Under the pieces are notes generated by a model. That model ran no database searches and was not told the DNA's origin. It was given only the letters and a program-made list of their open reading frames with translations. The translations under genes were made by a program, and so were the position numbers. From contig NZ_CP115165.1 in the NCBI RefSeq assembly GCF_028622095.1, positions 993,501 to 1,057,500 of the forward strand: a DNA stretch of 64,000 nucleotides, written 5' to 3'. Origin of the DNA: Deinococcus aquaticus. Its GTDB lineage: Bacteria; Deinococcota; Deinococci; Deinococcales; Deinococcaceae. Positions 42,252 to 55,807 of the stretch are shown here, piece by piece (the first letter of the stretch is position 1; each line of letters begins with the position of its first letter).

Positions 42252-42650
42252 ATGCCCAAGTTCCCTGCCCTGCTGCTGTCCGCCCTGCTGCTGTCCACGC
42301 CCACTCACGCCCTGAAGATCAGCGTGTGGGACAGTGAACTGCAGACCAAACTGGGGGACGGCGAGAGCAGCGGCGGGCAGCTCAGGGTACGGCTGGTCGG
42401 GGATTACAGCGGGCCGGTCGTGGTGCTGTTCGCGCCCAGCGACGAGGAACGCACCCGGAACACCTTCCCGGCGCTGAAAAGCCGGTACAGCGGCGTACTG
42501 CGCGGCGGCATGCTGGACCTGCAACTCGAGAACGGCCCGCAGACGATCACGCGCTTCCTGACGGCCTTCAAACTCACGGTGAGCCTGCAGGTGCCGGGCA
42601 CGCCCATGACCCTGCCCGGCCTGAAAGCCGCGCCCGCCAACAAGAAGTAA
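42252..42650 (+). CDS. Secreted hypothetical protein
   Basis: A 132-residue protein with a signal peptide (PKFPALLLSALLLSTPTHAL) and a beta-rich mature domain without Cys. The pattern suggests a single beta-sandwich (LRVRLVGDYSGPVVVLFAPS). No family recognised. The ATG at 42252 begins the signal peptide directly; an upstream in-frame ATG at 42216 adds 12 polar residues. Confidence 0.62.
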   Translation: MPKFPALLLSALLLSTPTHALKISVWDSELQTKLGDGESSGGQLRVRLVGDYSGPVVVLFAPSDEERTRNTFPALKSRYSGVLRGGMLDLQLENGPQTITRFLTAFKLTVSLQVPGTPMTLPGLKAAPANKK

Positions 42651-42709
42651 CCCGGCCAGCAGTGATCCGTTCAGAAGTGAGCCGGCCGTAGTGGTGTTAC
42701 GGGGCGGGT

Positions 42710-42754
42710 TCATCAGAAATCATCAAGTCCCCGGGCGGGGCGGCGCGCTAGGAT
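42710..42754 (+). promoter_or_regulatory. Two-component operon promoter with direct repeats
   Basis: TAGGAT (42749-42754) is a plausible -10. Two TCATCA hexamers (42710-42715 and 42720-42725) are spaced one helical turn apart just above the -35 position, the usual place and spacing for an OmpR-family activator. Autoregulation is inferred. Confidence 0.45.
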
Positions 42755-42818
42755 CGGGCCAAGCTTCCACCCACGTTTCCCTGCGGTTCCGTACCGGCCG
42801 CCCCACAAGGAGAAAGTC

Positions 42819-43477
<659 letters not shown>

Positions 43478-43478
<1 letters not shown>

Positions 43479-44914
43479 TGACCCCGGCCGCGCGGCCCGT
43501 GACACCCCCGGACGGGTCGCGGCGGGCCGCGCTGCTGGTTCCCGGCGGGGGGCTGGTGTCGGCGCGGGTGGCGTGGCGGCACTCGCTGCGCTTCCGGCTG
43601 GCCCTGACGTACAGCCTGCTGGCCCTGGTCCTGATCCTGCTCACCAGTCTGGGCGTGGTGACGCTGCTGCTGTCGCGCATGGATCAGCAGTTCACGGACC
43701 GCCTGAACGAACGCGCCGACACGCTGGCCGAGGCGTTCACCGGGGCGCAGCAGGGCCTGGGCCGCACGGCGGGCAGTGCCAGTGCGTACACCATGCTGAT
43801 CGACACGCAGGGCGTGGTGTACGCGACCAGTCCGATCCTGCGGGAATTCAACGACGCGCCGTTCCCGTTCGGTACCCAGGGGCAGGTGAGCGTGCAGGAC
43901 ACCAGTGTCCGCGCCGTGCAGCGCCCGGTGGGGGATTTCGGCACGATCTGGGTGGGCCTGCCCGAGGTGGACCTGATCGCCGCGCGGCAGAGTGCCCTGA
44001 GCGCGCTGCTGCTGGCGCTGATCGTGGCCCCGCTGCTGCTGCTGCTGACCGGCTGGTGGGTGGGCCGCCGCGCCCTGAGCGGTCTGGAACACGCCGCGAA
44101 CCTCGCGGACCGCATCGACCCGACCCGCAGTCTCGCCACGCTGCCTCTGCCGGCGCAGGAGGACGAGGTTCACCGCCTGCTGACGGCCATCAACCGCCTG
44201 CTGGTCCGCATCGAGGACGGACAGGCGCGCGAGAAGCAACTGCTGGGGCAGATCGTGCATGAGCTGGGCGCGCCGCTGACCGTCCTGAAGGCCAGCCTGC
44301 AACGCGCCGAGGAACGCACGAACGACCCGGAAGTGCAGCGGGCCTCGCTGGTCGCGGACGAACTGACCTTCACCACGCAGGACCTGATGCAGCTGGCGCG
44401 CGGGGAACTCGAGATGAAACTCGCGTGGCATTACATCCCGGCCCGGACGCTGCGGGGCCGCGTGGACCGGCTGGTGCCCGGCACGACCTTCACGGGCGAC
44501 TGGGAGGGCGGCATCCTGTGCGACCCGGACCGGCTGACGCAGGCGCTGCGTAACCTGCTGGCGAACGCCCGCCGCGCCGCCGGCCCCGAGGGCACCGTCA
44601 CCCTGAACCTGACCGAGACGCCCGAGTGGCTGACCTTCACGGTGCGGGACAGCGGGCCCGGCCTGCCGGCGGAACTGGGCGAGCAGATCTTCCAGCCGTT
44701 CGTAAGCGGGTCCGGCAGCAGCGGCCTGGGCCTGAGCGTGTCGCGGCAGATCGCACTGATGCACGGGGGCACCCTCACCGGCGAGAACCACCCAGGCGGC
44801 GGCGCGCTGTTCACACTGGCGATTCCCGGCGCGGCCCTCGGCGACGACAGCGACGAACCCGACGAGGAAGAGACCGACCTGCTGAACGAACCGCCCCTGC
44901 CCGCCCGCTCCTGA
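43478..44914 (+). CDS. Sensor histidine kinase
   Basis: A 478-residue membrane kinase partnered with the preceding regulator. Two membrane helices (about 36-58 and 172-195) flank a periplasmic sensor domain; then a HAMP linker, the H-box with phospho-His in [15 protein letters not shown], and the ATPase domain with N box [14 protein letters not shown]1 VRDSGPGLP and G2 [11 protein letters not shown]. The signal is unknown. The C-terminus is strongly acidic ([12 protein letters not shown]). Confidence 0.92.
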
Positions 44915-45005
44915 ACTCATTCCAGGTGCGGCGCGTCGCGGCACCCCCGCCGGGCGGAGCGCATTCCGACCCCGCGCAGCCCGGCACGGACCGTATGCTG
45001 ACCGG

Positions 45006-46109
45006 GTGACCAGTCGTCCCCTGTTCGCCGACCTGCACGCCCCTTCCGCGCCGGAGGAACTGCTGGCGCTGCTGACCCTGCGCTTTACGCCGGGGCTGGG
45101 GCCGCGCCGCACCGAGAGCCTGCGCATGCACTTCGGGTCGGCCCACGCGGCGCTGCGCACCCCGCGCAGTTCGCTGCGCGGCGTGCCGGGCCTGGACACC
45201 CGCAGTCTGGCCGCCATCGGCACCCCGAAAGCCGCTGAGCAGGCGCAGGCGGAACTGAAAGAAGCCGCGCGGCTGGGCGTGACCCTGCTGGGGCGCGGCC
45301 TGGACAGTTACCCACCCGCACTGGACGCCCTGGAGGACGCCCCGGCGGTCCTGTGGGTGCTGGGCGACGTGCCGGACCTGCCGGTCGTGCCGCGCGCCAT
45401 CGGGATCGTGGGCACGCGCGCCGCCAGTCCTCACGCAGTCTCGCTGACCCGCACGGTCGCGGCGGACCTCGCCCGCGCCGGCGTGGTCGTGGTCAGCGGA
45501 CTGGCGCGTGGGATCGACACGGCGGCGCACGGCGCGGCGGTCGAGGCGGGGGGCGTGAGTGTGGGCGTGCTGGGGAGCGCCGTGAACGTCATCTACCCCC
45601 GCGAGAACGAGCGGCTGGCCGAACGGCTCACGCTGATCAGCGAGTACCCCCTAGGGACCGGTCCCGCGCAGCATCACTTCCCGACCCGCAACCGCCTGAT
45701 CGCCGCCCTGAGCGCCGGGACGCTGGTCGTCGAGGGCGAACGCAAGAGCGGGTCGCTGATCACCGCCACGCACGCGCTGGAGTGCGGGCGCACCGTGTTC
45801 GCCGTGCCGGGCCGCGCCGGGGACCCGCGCGCCGCCGGGCCGCACGCCCTGATCCGCGACGGCGCAGTCCTGACCGAATCGGCCGCCGACATCCTGACCG
45901 AGTTCGGGTGGGGCAGCGTGCCGCAGCAACCGGCCCTGAACCTCCCACCCGAGCAGGCGCAGGTACTGGCCGCCATCAATGCGCCGGCCACCCTGGATGA
46001 CCTTCAGGCCCGCGCGCGCCTGCCCCTGACAGACGTGCAGACCGCGCTAGTCATGCTGCAACTCGCCGGACTGGTCGAGGAAGTCGGGGGGCGCTGGAGC
46101 CGACGCTGA
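45006..46109 (+). CDS. dprA: DNA processing protein DprA (Smf)
   Basis: A 367-residue DprA that protects incoming single-stranded DNA and loads RecA during natural transformation. An N-terminal HhH/SAM-like region (about 1-70) precedes the Rossmann-like DprA core, with [38 protein letters not shown] and [20 protein letters not shown] intact, and a C-terminal winged-helix domain. The start is a GTG six bases after TATGCT (44994-44999). Confidence 0.94.
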   Translation: MTSRPLFADLHAPSAPEELLALLTLRFTPGLGPRRTESLRMHFGSAHAALRTPRSSLRGVPGLDTRSLAAIGTPKAAEQAQAELKEAARLGVTLLGRGLDSYPPALDALEDAPAVLWVLGDVPDLPVVPRAIGIVGTRAASPHAVSLTRTVAADLARAGVVVVSGLARGIDTAAHGAAVEAGGVSVGVLGSAVNVIYPRENERLAERLTLISEYPLGTGPAQHHFPTRNRLIAALSAGTLVVEGERKSGSLITATHALECGRTVFAVPGRAGDPRAAGPHALIRDGAVLTESAADILTEFGWGSVPQQPALNLPPEQAQVLAAINAPATLDDLQARARLPLTDVQTALVMLQLAGLVEEVGGRWSRR

Positions 46110-46112
46110 CCT

Positions 46113-46253
46113 GATCAGGCGAGTTCCGTCTGTTTCGTTGGCAACCCGGAAGAACACCGAGTCGCCCACTTCACGCCCGGAACCCGCCTCTCTCCTGCTC
46201 GCTCCGCTCGGATTGAACGGTTTTTGCAAACCATTCAATCGGAGTCCGTATCA
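46113..46253. repeat. MITE-like inverted repeat element, copy 3
   Basis: A 141-bp element, left end degraded (TGATCAGGCGAGTTCCG), right end CGGAGTCCGTATCA intact. The inner stem ATTGAA-C-GGTTT with AAACC-A-TTCAAT around TTGC is the best of the three copies. The terminal TCA supplies the stop codon of the minus-strand gene at 46251. It begins four bases after the dprA stop. Confidence 0.83.
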
Positions 46254-46538
46254 GCCGTGCTGCGGGCCAAAGTCCTTCTCCACCGTCACGCGCGGCAGGC
46301 CATTCAGGGTCACGCCTTCCTGCGTGGGGTCCAGCAGCTCCGGTAGGCGGGCACGCAGGCCCACGCTCAGGTGCCCGGCGTCCCCGCTCAGCGCGTCGCC
46401 GTGCGGGTTGAGGGTCAGGGTCCAGCCTCCGCCGGGCCACTCGACGCGGGTTTCGAGCGACTCGCCGCGCGTCAGGGCCGCGAGTTCCAGATCGTCGATG
46501 CGGGCGCGGACTCGGCCCGGTGTGAACCTCACCTTCAT
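46251..46538 (-). CDS. Small hypothetical protein (EKDF motif)
   Basis: A 95-residue soluble beta-rich protein: VRFTPGRVRARIDDLELAAL, then VEWPGGGWTLTL, and the C-terminal TVEKDFGPQHG. It resembles a small family of uncharacterised bacterial proteins with a terminal EKDF segment. Its stop codon is the end of the repeat element copy 3. It is transcribed divergently from the epimerase gene, from a start only 18 bases away, with minus-strand TATCCT seven bases before its ATG. Confidence 0.7.
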   Translation of the reverse strand: MKVRFTPGRVRARIDDLELAALTRGESLETRVEWPGGGWTLTLNPHGDALSGDAGHLSVGLRARLPELLDPTQEGVTLNGLPRVTVEKDFGPQHG

Positions 46539-46556
46539 GGGTGACAGGATAGGCGC
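46539..46556. promoter_or_regulatory. Bidirectional leaderless promoter core
   Basis: Only 18 bases separate two divergent start codons. CAGGATA (46545-46551) reads as TATCCT for the minus gene, seven bases before its ATG, and as CAGGAT for the plus gene, six bases before its ATG. One element apparently serves as -10 in both directions. Confidence 0.5.
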
Positions 46557-47522
46557 ATGGACATCCTGATTCTGGGCGGCACGCAGTTCGTGGGCCGGCA
46601 CATCGTTCTGGCGTTCCTGGCGGGCGGGCACCGCGTGAGCATCCTGACGCGCGGCCAGTCCCTGGACGAACTGCCAGCCGGGGTCGAGCGGCTGCGTGGC
46701 GACCGGGGCGAGGCAGGCGGTCTGGACACCCTGGCGGGCCGCAACTGGGACGCCTGCGTGGATGTCAGCGGGTACACGCCAGCGGCCGTGCAGGCGAGTG
46801 CGGCGGAGCTACGGGACCGGGTGGGCCGCTACGTGTTCGTCAGCACGGTCAGCGTGTACGCCGAGCCGGGGCGGCACCCGGTGCGGGAGGACGACCCGCT
46901 GCTGCCTCCGGCGCCGGCAGAACAGACCGAGGTGACGGGCGCGAGTTACGGCCCGCTGAAGGTCGCGTGCGAGCAGATCGTGCAGGAGGTGTTCGGGGAC
47001 CGCGCGACGATCCTGCGCCCGCAGATCGTGGCAGGGCCGTTCGATCACACGGCCCGCTACCCGTACTGGCCAGACCGGGCTGCCGGTGGGGGAGGGGAGA
47101 CCCTGCTGCCCGGCAGCGGCGAGGATCACGTGCAGGTGATCGACGCGCGTGACCTCGCCGCGTTCACGGTGCGCGTGGTCGAGCAGAGCGTGGGCGGCGT
47201 GTTCAACGTGGCCGGGCCGCGCCTGAGCTGGGCGGCCTTCGCGGGCGTGCTGGGCATCCGGCATCCGGTGTGGGTCCCGGCGGACGCGCTGGAAGGCCTG
47301 GGCCTGGGCTTCCGCGAGTTACCGCTGTTCATCCCGGAGAGTGGCGAGCAGGCAGGCCTGATGGACGTGAGCGCCGAGCGGGCCCTGGCGGCGGGCCTGA
47401 CCCTGCGTGGCCCGGAAGTGACGGCGCGCGATACCCGGGCCTGGAGTGCCGGGGCTGACCTGACCTACGCCCTGACGCCCGAGCGCGAGGCACAGGCGCT
47501 GGCCGCGTGGAGAGAAGAGTAG
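46557..47522 (+). CDS. NAD-dependent epimerase/dehydratase-family protein (extended SDR)
   Basis: A 321-residue extended SDR. The NAD(P) motif [12 protein letters not shown] starts at residue 5, VDVSGYTP and FVSTVSVYA follow, and the catalytic Tyr-Lys pair is in [11 protein letters not shown]. The C-terminal substrate-binding half is typical of atypical/CSP41-like SDRs. Substrate unknown. It is divergent from a small gene over an 18-base promoter. Confidence 0.85.
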   Translation: MDILILGGTQFVGRHIVLAFLAGGHRVSILTRGQSLDELPAGVERLRGDRGEAGGLDTLAGRNWDACVDVSGYTPAAVQASAAELRDRVGRYVFVSTVSVYAEPGRHPVREDDPLLPPAPAEQTEVTGASYGPLKVACEQIVQEVFGDRATILRPQIVAGPFDHTARYPYWPDRAAGGGGETLLPGSGEDHVQVIDARDLAAFTVRVVEQSVGGVFNVAGPRLSWAAFAGVLGIRHPVWVPADALEGLGLGFRELPLFIPESGEQAGLMDVSAERALAAGLTLRGPEVTARDTRAWSAGADLTYALTPEREAQALAAWREE

Positions 47523-47541
47523 GCCGGGTAGAGCAGTCGGA

Positions 47542-47583
47542 GCCCCGGCTTCTCTCCAGTGTGGCCCCGAGAGAAGCCGGGGC
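47542..47583 (+). terminator. Strong hairpin between epimerase gene and dnaA
   Basis: A perfect 15-bp stem GCCCCGGCTTCTCTC (47542-47556) with GAGAGAAGCCGGGGC (47569-47583). The dnaA -10 (TATGCT, 47590-47595) follows seven bases later. It likely insulates dnaA from upstream transcription; there is no T run. Confidence 0.7.
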
Positions 47584-47634
47584 GGATGGTATGCTGACCC
47601 CCGCTTCAAGAGTGCCTTAAGGGAGGTGCGCCTT

Positions 47635-49011
<1,377 letters not shown>

Positions 49012-49087
49012 TGGTAGGGCTGTTTTTTTCTACCGGCAGAATAAGTTCCAAATTCCGTTCCAAAACCGTGTGCGCAGTTTCACAAGC

Positions 49088-49350
49088 TGTGGATAACCCT
49101 GTGGATAACCTGTGGATAACCCCGTTTTTTCTGTGGATAAAATTGTGGATAACTCGGTCTCCCCAGACCCCTGTGGATAACTGCCCATTTTGTCCACAGG
49201 TTATCCACAGGAAAGTGCCACTTATCCACAATTTTGTCCACAGGACGAACCAGCGCCAGGCGCGGACCCAGACCACTTTTCCACAGTTTCCACAGGCCCT
49301 ATTACTACTACTACTATCTTTTTTTTAATATAAGAACAGATAAAAGATAG
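49088..49350. other. oriC: Replication origin oriC
   Basis: Eight perfect DnaA boxes. Six read TGTGGATAA (49088, 49100, 49111, 49132, 49144, 49172) and two TTATCCACA (49201, 49222). One-or-two-mismatch boxes lie at 49190, 49234, 49277 and 49286. After the last box come GGCCC (49295-49299), the triplet run TATTACTACTACTACTATC (49300-49318) and an AT-rich tract to about 49350. The order box, GC cluster, DnaA-trios, unwinding region matches the bacterial basal unwinding system. It sits between dnaA and dnaN. Confidence 0.95.
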
Positions 49351-49372
49351 GGCCCAGACAGAGAGGCATGCC

Positions 49373-50455
49373 ATGAACGTACACGTCACCAAAAAAATTC
49401 TCAGTGAGGGGCTCGGTCTCCTCGAACGCGTGGTCCCCAGTCGCAGCAGCAACCCCCTGCTCACGGCCCTGAAAGTCGAAGCCACCGAGGCCGGCCTGAC
49501 CCTCAGCGGCACCAACCTCGAAATCGACCTGTCATGCTTCGTGCCGGCCGAGGTCCGGGACCCGCAGAACTTCGTGGTTCCTGCCCACCTGTTCGCGCAG
49601 ATCGTCCGCAACCTGGGCGGCGAACTGGTCGAACTGGAACTCAGTGGGGCGGAACTCGCCGTCCGGGCCGGCGGCTCGGACTTCAAACTCCAGACCGGTG
49701 ATCTCGACGCCTACCCGCCCCTGAGTTTCCCCGCGCAGGCCGACGTGAGCCTGGACGCCACCGAACTGGCCCGCGCCTTTTCCAGCGTCCGCTACGCCGC
49801 CAGCAACGAGGCCTTCCAGGCCGTGTTCCGCGGGATCAAACTCGAGCACCGGCCCGAGGGCGCGCGCGTGGTCGCCTCCGACGGCTACCGCGTGGCCATC
49901 CGGGACTTCCCGGCCAGTGGGGACGGGCGCAACCTGATCATCCCGGCCCGCAGCGTCGACGAACTGATCCGCGTGCTCAAGGACGGCGAGGCCCGCTTCA
50001 CGTACGGTGACGGCCTGCTGAGCGTCACGACCGACCGCGTGCACATGAACCTGAAACTGCTCGACGGGGACTTCCCGGATTACGAGCGCGTGATTCCCAA
50101 GGACATCAAGTTGCAGGTCACGCTGCCCGCGACTGCCCTGAAGGAAGCCGTGAACCGCGTGGCCGTGCTGGCCGACAAGAACGCCAACAACCGCGTGGAA
50201 TTCCTGGTGTCCGAGGGCAAGTTGCGTCTGGCGGCCGAGGGCGATTACGGCCGCGCGCAGGACACCCTGGACGTGGTGCAGGGCGGCACCGAGCCCGCCA
50301 TGAGCCTCGCGTTCAACGCCCGGCATGTCCTTGACGCCCTGGGTCCCATCGAGGGGGAAGCGGAGCTCCTGTTCAGCGGCTCTACCAGCCCCGCTATCTT
50401 TCGCGCGGCGGGTGGGGGCGGGTACATGGCCGTCATGGTCACGCTGCGCGTCTGA
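49373..50455 (+). CDS. dnaN: DNA polymerase III beta sliding clamp
   Basis: A 360-residue clamp made of three similar domains of about 120 residues. Conserved phrases include [37 protein letters not shown] and the C-terminal [10 protein letters not shown]; the family end is usually MPMR/MPV(R)L, and here MVTLRV is close. It encircles DNA and tethers polymerase. First gene after oriC, in the same direction as dnaA. Confidence 0.97.
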   Translation: MNVHVTKKILSEGLGLLERVVPSRSSNPLLTALKVEATEAGLTLSGTNLEIDLSCFVPAEVRDPQNFVVPAHLFAQIVRNLGGELVELELSGAELAVRAGGSDFKLQTGDLDAYPPLSFPAQADVSLDATELARAFSSVRYAASNEAFQAVFRGIKLEHRPEGARVVASDGYRVAIRDFPASGDGRNLIIPARSVDELIRVLKDGEARFTYGDGLLSVTTDRVHMNLKLLDGDFPDYERVIPKDIKLQVTLPATALKEAVNRVAVLADKNANNRVEFLVSEGKLRLAAEGDYGRAQDTLDVVQGGTEPAMSLAFNARHVLDALGPIEGEAELLFSGSTSPAIFRAAGGGGYMAVMVTLRV

Positions 50456-50587
50456 GGGGCCTGTGGTGGCCCGCACGGACCTGTCCGGCGGGTCGCTGCG
50501 GTCAGGTATGACCGGCAGGCCGGGTGAAGATCGGCCGGCTGACGGGTGGACTTAGACCGGGTGTACCGTTCCATGACCTGAGCCGCT

Positions 50588-50593
50588 TATAGT
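50588..50593 (+). promoter_or_regulatory. Likely eno promoter -10
   Basis: TATAGT at 50588-50593 is the best -10 between dnaN and eno; the -35 region (about 50565) is weak. The resulting leader is about 80 nt and ends in the ribosome site GGAGGA. A short ATG just before the eno start is out of frame. Confidence 0.45.
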
Positions 50594-50675
50594 GTCTGAA
50601 GTACACCTACTCGACCGGTGGTCCCGCCACACGGCAGCCCGGCGGCGGGAGGCAACCCCAACCTCGGAGGAATGA

Positions 50676-51947
<1,272 letters not shown>

Positions 51948-52015
51948 GGGCGTTGCCGGGCGGTGGGGATCAGTCCTCGCCGCCCGGCCTTTCAGGTGAT
52001 TGGAAAGGATTCCAC

Positions 52016-53443
52016 ATGAAACAGATTGACCGCGCCACCAAGATCGTGGCGACCGTCGGCCCCGCCAGCCGCAGCCCGGAAGTCCTGAGCCGCATGATCG
52101 ACGCAGGCCTGAACGTCGTCCGCATGAACTTCAGCCACGGCGACCGCGAGGACCACCGCCAGACCCTCCAGATGGTCCGTGAGCTGGCCGCCAAGAAGGG
52201 CGTCACCATCGGCATCCTGCAGGACCTTCAGGGCCCCAAGATCCGCGTGGGCCGCTTCGCGGAGGGCAGCGTCACCCTGGCCCCCGGCGACAAGTTCACC
52301 ATCACCATGGACGACGTCGAGGGCGACGCCACCCGCGTCGGCACGACGTACAAGGCCCTGATCCACGACGTGACGCCCGGCATGGCCCTGCTGCTCGACG
52401 ACGGCAACATGGCCCTGCGCGTCGAGGGCGTGCGCGGCAACGACGTGCTGACCACCGTCGTGATCGGCGGCGTCCTGAAGAACAACAAGGGCATCAACGT
52501 GCCCGAGGCCGACCTGAGCGTTCCTGCCCTGTCCGAGAAGGACGTGCAGGACATGGAATTCGGCGCGGAACTGGGTGTGGACTGGGTGGCGCTGAGCTTC
52601 GTGCGCTCCCGTGACGACCTGCTGCTGGCCCGGCACTACATGTCCCGTTTCGGCAGCCGCGCCAAGCTGATGGCGAAAATCGAGAAGCCGCAGGCCGTGG
52701 ACCGCTTCGAGGACATCCTGAAGGAAGTGGACGGCATCATGGTCGCGCGCGGTGACCTGGGCGTCGAGATGCGCCCCGAGCAGGTGCCGACCATCCAGAA
52801 ACGCATCATCCGCATGTGCCGCGAGGCGGGCAAGCCCGTGATCACCGCCACGCAGATGCTCGAGAGCATGATCAGCCTGCCCCGCCCCACGCGCGCCGAG
52901 GCGTCGGACGTGGCCAACGCCATCTACGACGGCACGGACGCCGTGATGCTGTCGGCCGAGTCTGCCGCCGGACTGTACCCGGTCGAGTCGGTTGCCATGA
53001 TGGACGCCATCGCCCGTGAAGCCGAGGCCAGCGAGCACTACAAGATGCTGCAGCGCCAGCTGGTGATCGACACGGAACTCGCGCAGGATTCCATCGCGTA
53101 CGCCGCGTGCAACATCGGTGAGAAGCTGGATTCCCCGGCCATCGTGACCTTCACGAGCACCGGCGGCGCGGCGGCCCGGATTGCCAAGAACCGCCCCCCG
53201 CTGGCGATCCTGGCCCTGACCCCCAACGAGCAGACCCGCAACCAGCTGGCGCTCTCGTGGGGCGTCGTGCCGGTCCTGAGCGAGGACCCCCGCAACACCG
53301 ACGACATGGTCCGTATCGCGAACGACGAGCTGCGCCGTAGCGGGCTGGCTGAGCCGGGCGACCGGTACGTGATCACGGCCGGCGTGCCCTTCGGCGTGCG
53401 CGGCACGACCAACATGCTGCGCGTGGAACGCCTGCGCGAATAA
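52016..53443 (+). CDS. pyk: Pyruvate kinase
   Basis: A 475-residue pyruvate kinase (PEP + ADP to pyruvate + ATP). The N-terminal KIVATVGPASRS, K+/Mg site in NFSHGDRE and the signature IEKPQAVDRFEDIL with MVARGDLGVEM are intact; the C-terminal domain (about 345-475) is complete. The ATG at 52016, with GGAAAGG upstream, starts the conserved region. It is followed by a long GC hairpin. Confidence 0.97.
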   Translation: MKQIDRATKIVATVGPASRSPEVLSRMIDAGLNVVRMNFSHGDREDHRQTLQMVRELAAKKGVTIGILQDLQGPKIRVGRFAEGSVTLAPGDKFTITMDDVEGDATRVGTTYKALIHDVTPGMALLLDDGNMALRVEGVRGNDVLTTVVIGGVLKNNKGINVPEADLSVPALSEKDVQDMEFGAELGVDWVALSFVRSRDDLLLARHYMSRFGSRAKLMAKIEKPQAVDRFEDILKEVDGIMVARGDLGVEMRPEQVPTIQKRIIRMCREAGKPVITATQMLESMISLPRPTRAEASDVANAIYDGTDAVMLSAESAAGLYPVESVAMMDAIAREAEASEHYKMLQRQLVIDTELAQDSIAYAACNIGEKLDSPAIVTFTSTGGAAARIAKNRPPLAILALTPNEQTRNQLALSWGVVPVLSEDPRNTDDMVRIANDELRRSGLAEPGDRYVITAGVPFGVRGTTNMLRVERLRE

Positions 53444-53454
53444 ACCCGCATCAG

Positions 53455-53501
53455 GGCGGGGAGGGGGCGCAGGTCATCGTGACCAGCCTCCCCTCCCCGC
53501 C
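53455..53501 (+). terminator. Terminator hairpin after pyk
   Basis: GGCGGGGAGGGGG (53455-53467) pairs with CCTCCCCTCCCCGCC (53487-53501) around a 20-base loop that has its own short stem (GGTCA/TGACC). No T run. Confidence 0.7.
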
Positions 53502-53578
53502 TGCATTGACCTGCCGTTCAACCCGCGTGTCCCTGGCGTTGGCCGGTGTCAGGTGCGTGTGATGGGCAGGTCAGATTT

Positions 53579-53704
53579 TTATCCACAGGGACGGGGTTTT
53601 TCCACACCCTGCCTGTGGATAAGTGTGGGTGGGTAGTCGGGGTTTTCCCGCCGCTACACACTGTCCACAGGCTACCGGGGTTGTCCACAGCAGCCTGTGC
53701 ATAA
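53579..53704. other. Second DnaA-box cluster
   Basis: Two perfect boxes, TTATCCACA (53579-53587) and TGTGGATAA (53614-53622), and four near ones: TTTTCCACA (53598), CTGTCCACA (53661), TTGTCCACA (53681), TGTGCATAA (53696). It fills the pyk-tyrS intergenic region (53443-53787), which otherwise holds only the pyk hairpin. There are no AT tract or trios, so it is more likely a titration or regulatory site than a second origin. Confidence 0.75.
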
Positions 53705-53786
53705 CTTTTCGTCCGGCCGGGTTTCTGTCAGGCGGCCGCCGGGGCGCTCAGGGCCACGTGAAGGCCCCATGAAGGAACCGGGTGGA

Positions 53787-55175
<1,389 letters not shown>

Positions 55176-55210
55176 GCAGGCGCGCGGGCCGGCGCTCTAG
55201 CATGACCGGC

Positions 55211-55768
55211 ATGAAGACCATCCATGAACTGCGCGCCACCTTCCCCCGGCCGGGGCGGGTCGAGTGGATCGGGCTGCGACCCGCCCGCCGCGCCCCGCTG
55301 CTGCAAGTGGCGCAGATCGAGGCGCACCCGCTCGTCGGACTGATCGGGGATCACGGGAAACTGGCCCCGCCCCGCCTGACGGCCCTGACCGGCGAGGCGG
55401 GCGAGACCGGGGTGCGGGTGCCCGCGCCGCCGGTGCCGGGCGGGCCGGGGCGGCGGCAGGTGACGCTGATTCAGGCCGAGCACCTGCCGGTCATCGCGGC
55501 GCTGTGCGGGCGCGCGGAGGTCACGCCGGACCTGCTGCGGCGCAACATCGTGATCAGCGGCATTCCCCTGCTGGCCCTCAAGGACGCCCGCTTCCAGATC
55601 GGCGAGGTGATCCTGGAAGGCACGGGCGAATGTCACCCCTGCTCGCGCATGGAAGAAACCCTGGGTGAGGGCGGGTACAACGCCGTGCGCGGCCACGGGG
55701 GGCTGACCGCCCGCGTGCTCCGGGGCGGCCTGATCCGCGAGGGCGACACCCTCACCCCGCTGCCCTGA
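55211..55768 (+). CDS. MOSC-domain protein
   Basis: A 185-residue MOSC (molybdenum cofactor sulfurase C-terminal-like) protein. The conserved Cys is in EGTGECHPCSRMEE, preceded by RRNIVISGIPLLALKDARF, which is the family core. MOSC proteins handle Mo-bound sulfur or reduce N-hydroxylated compounds; this short form lacks extra domains. The ATG at 55211 lies seven bases after TAGCAT (55198-55203). Confidence 0.85.
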   Translation: MKTIHELRATFPRPGRVEWIGLRPARRAPLLQVAQIEAHPLVGLIGDHGKLAPPRLTALTGEAGETGVRVPAPPVPGGPGRRQVTLIQAEHLPVIAALCGRAEVTPDLLRRNIVISGIPLLALKDARFQIGEVILEGTGECHPCSRMEETLGEGGYNAVRGHGGLTARVLRGGLIREGDTLTPLP

Positions 55769-55807
55769 GTTCCTGCCGGACGGGACGCGCCCGCTATGCT
55801 GGGCGGC

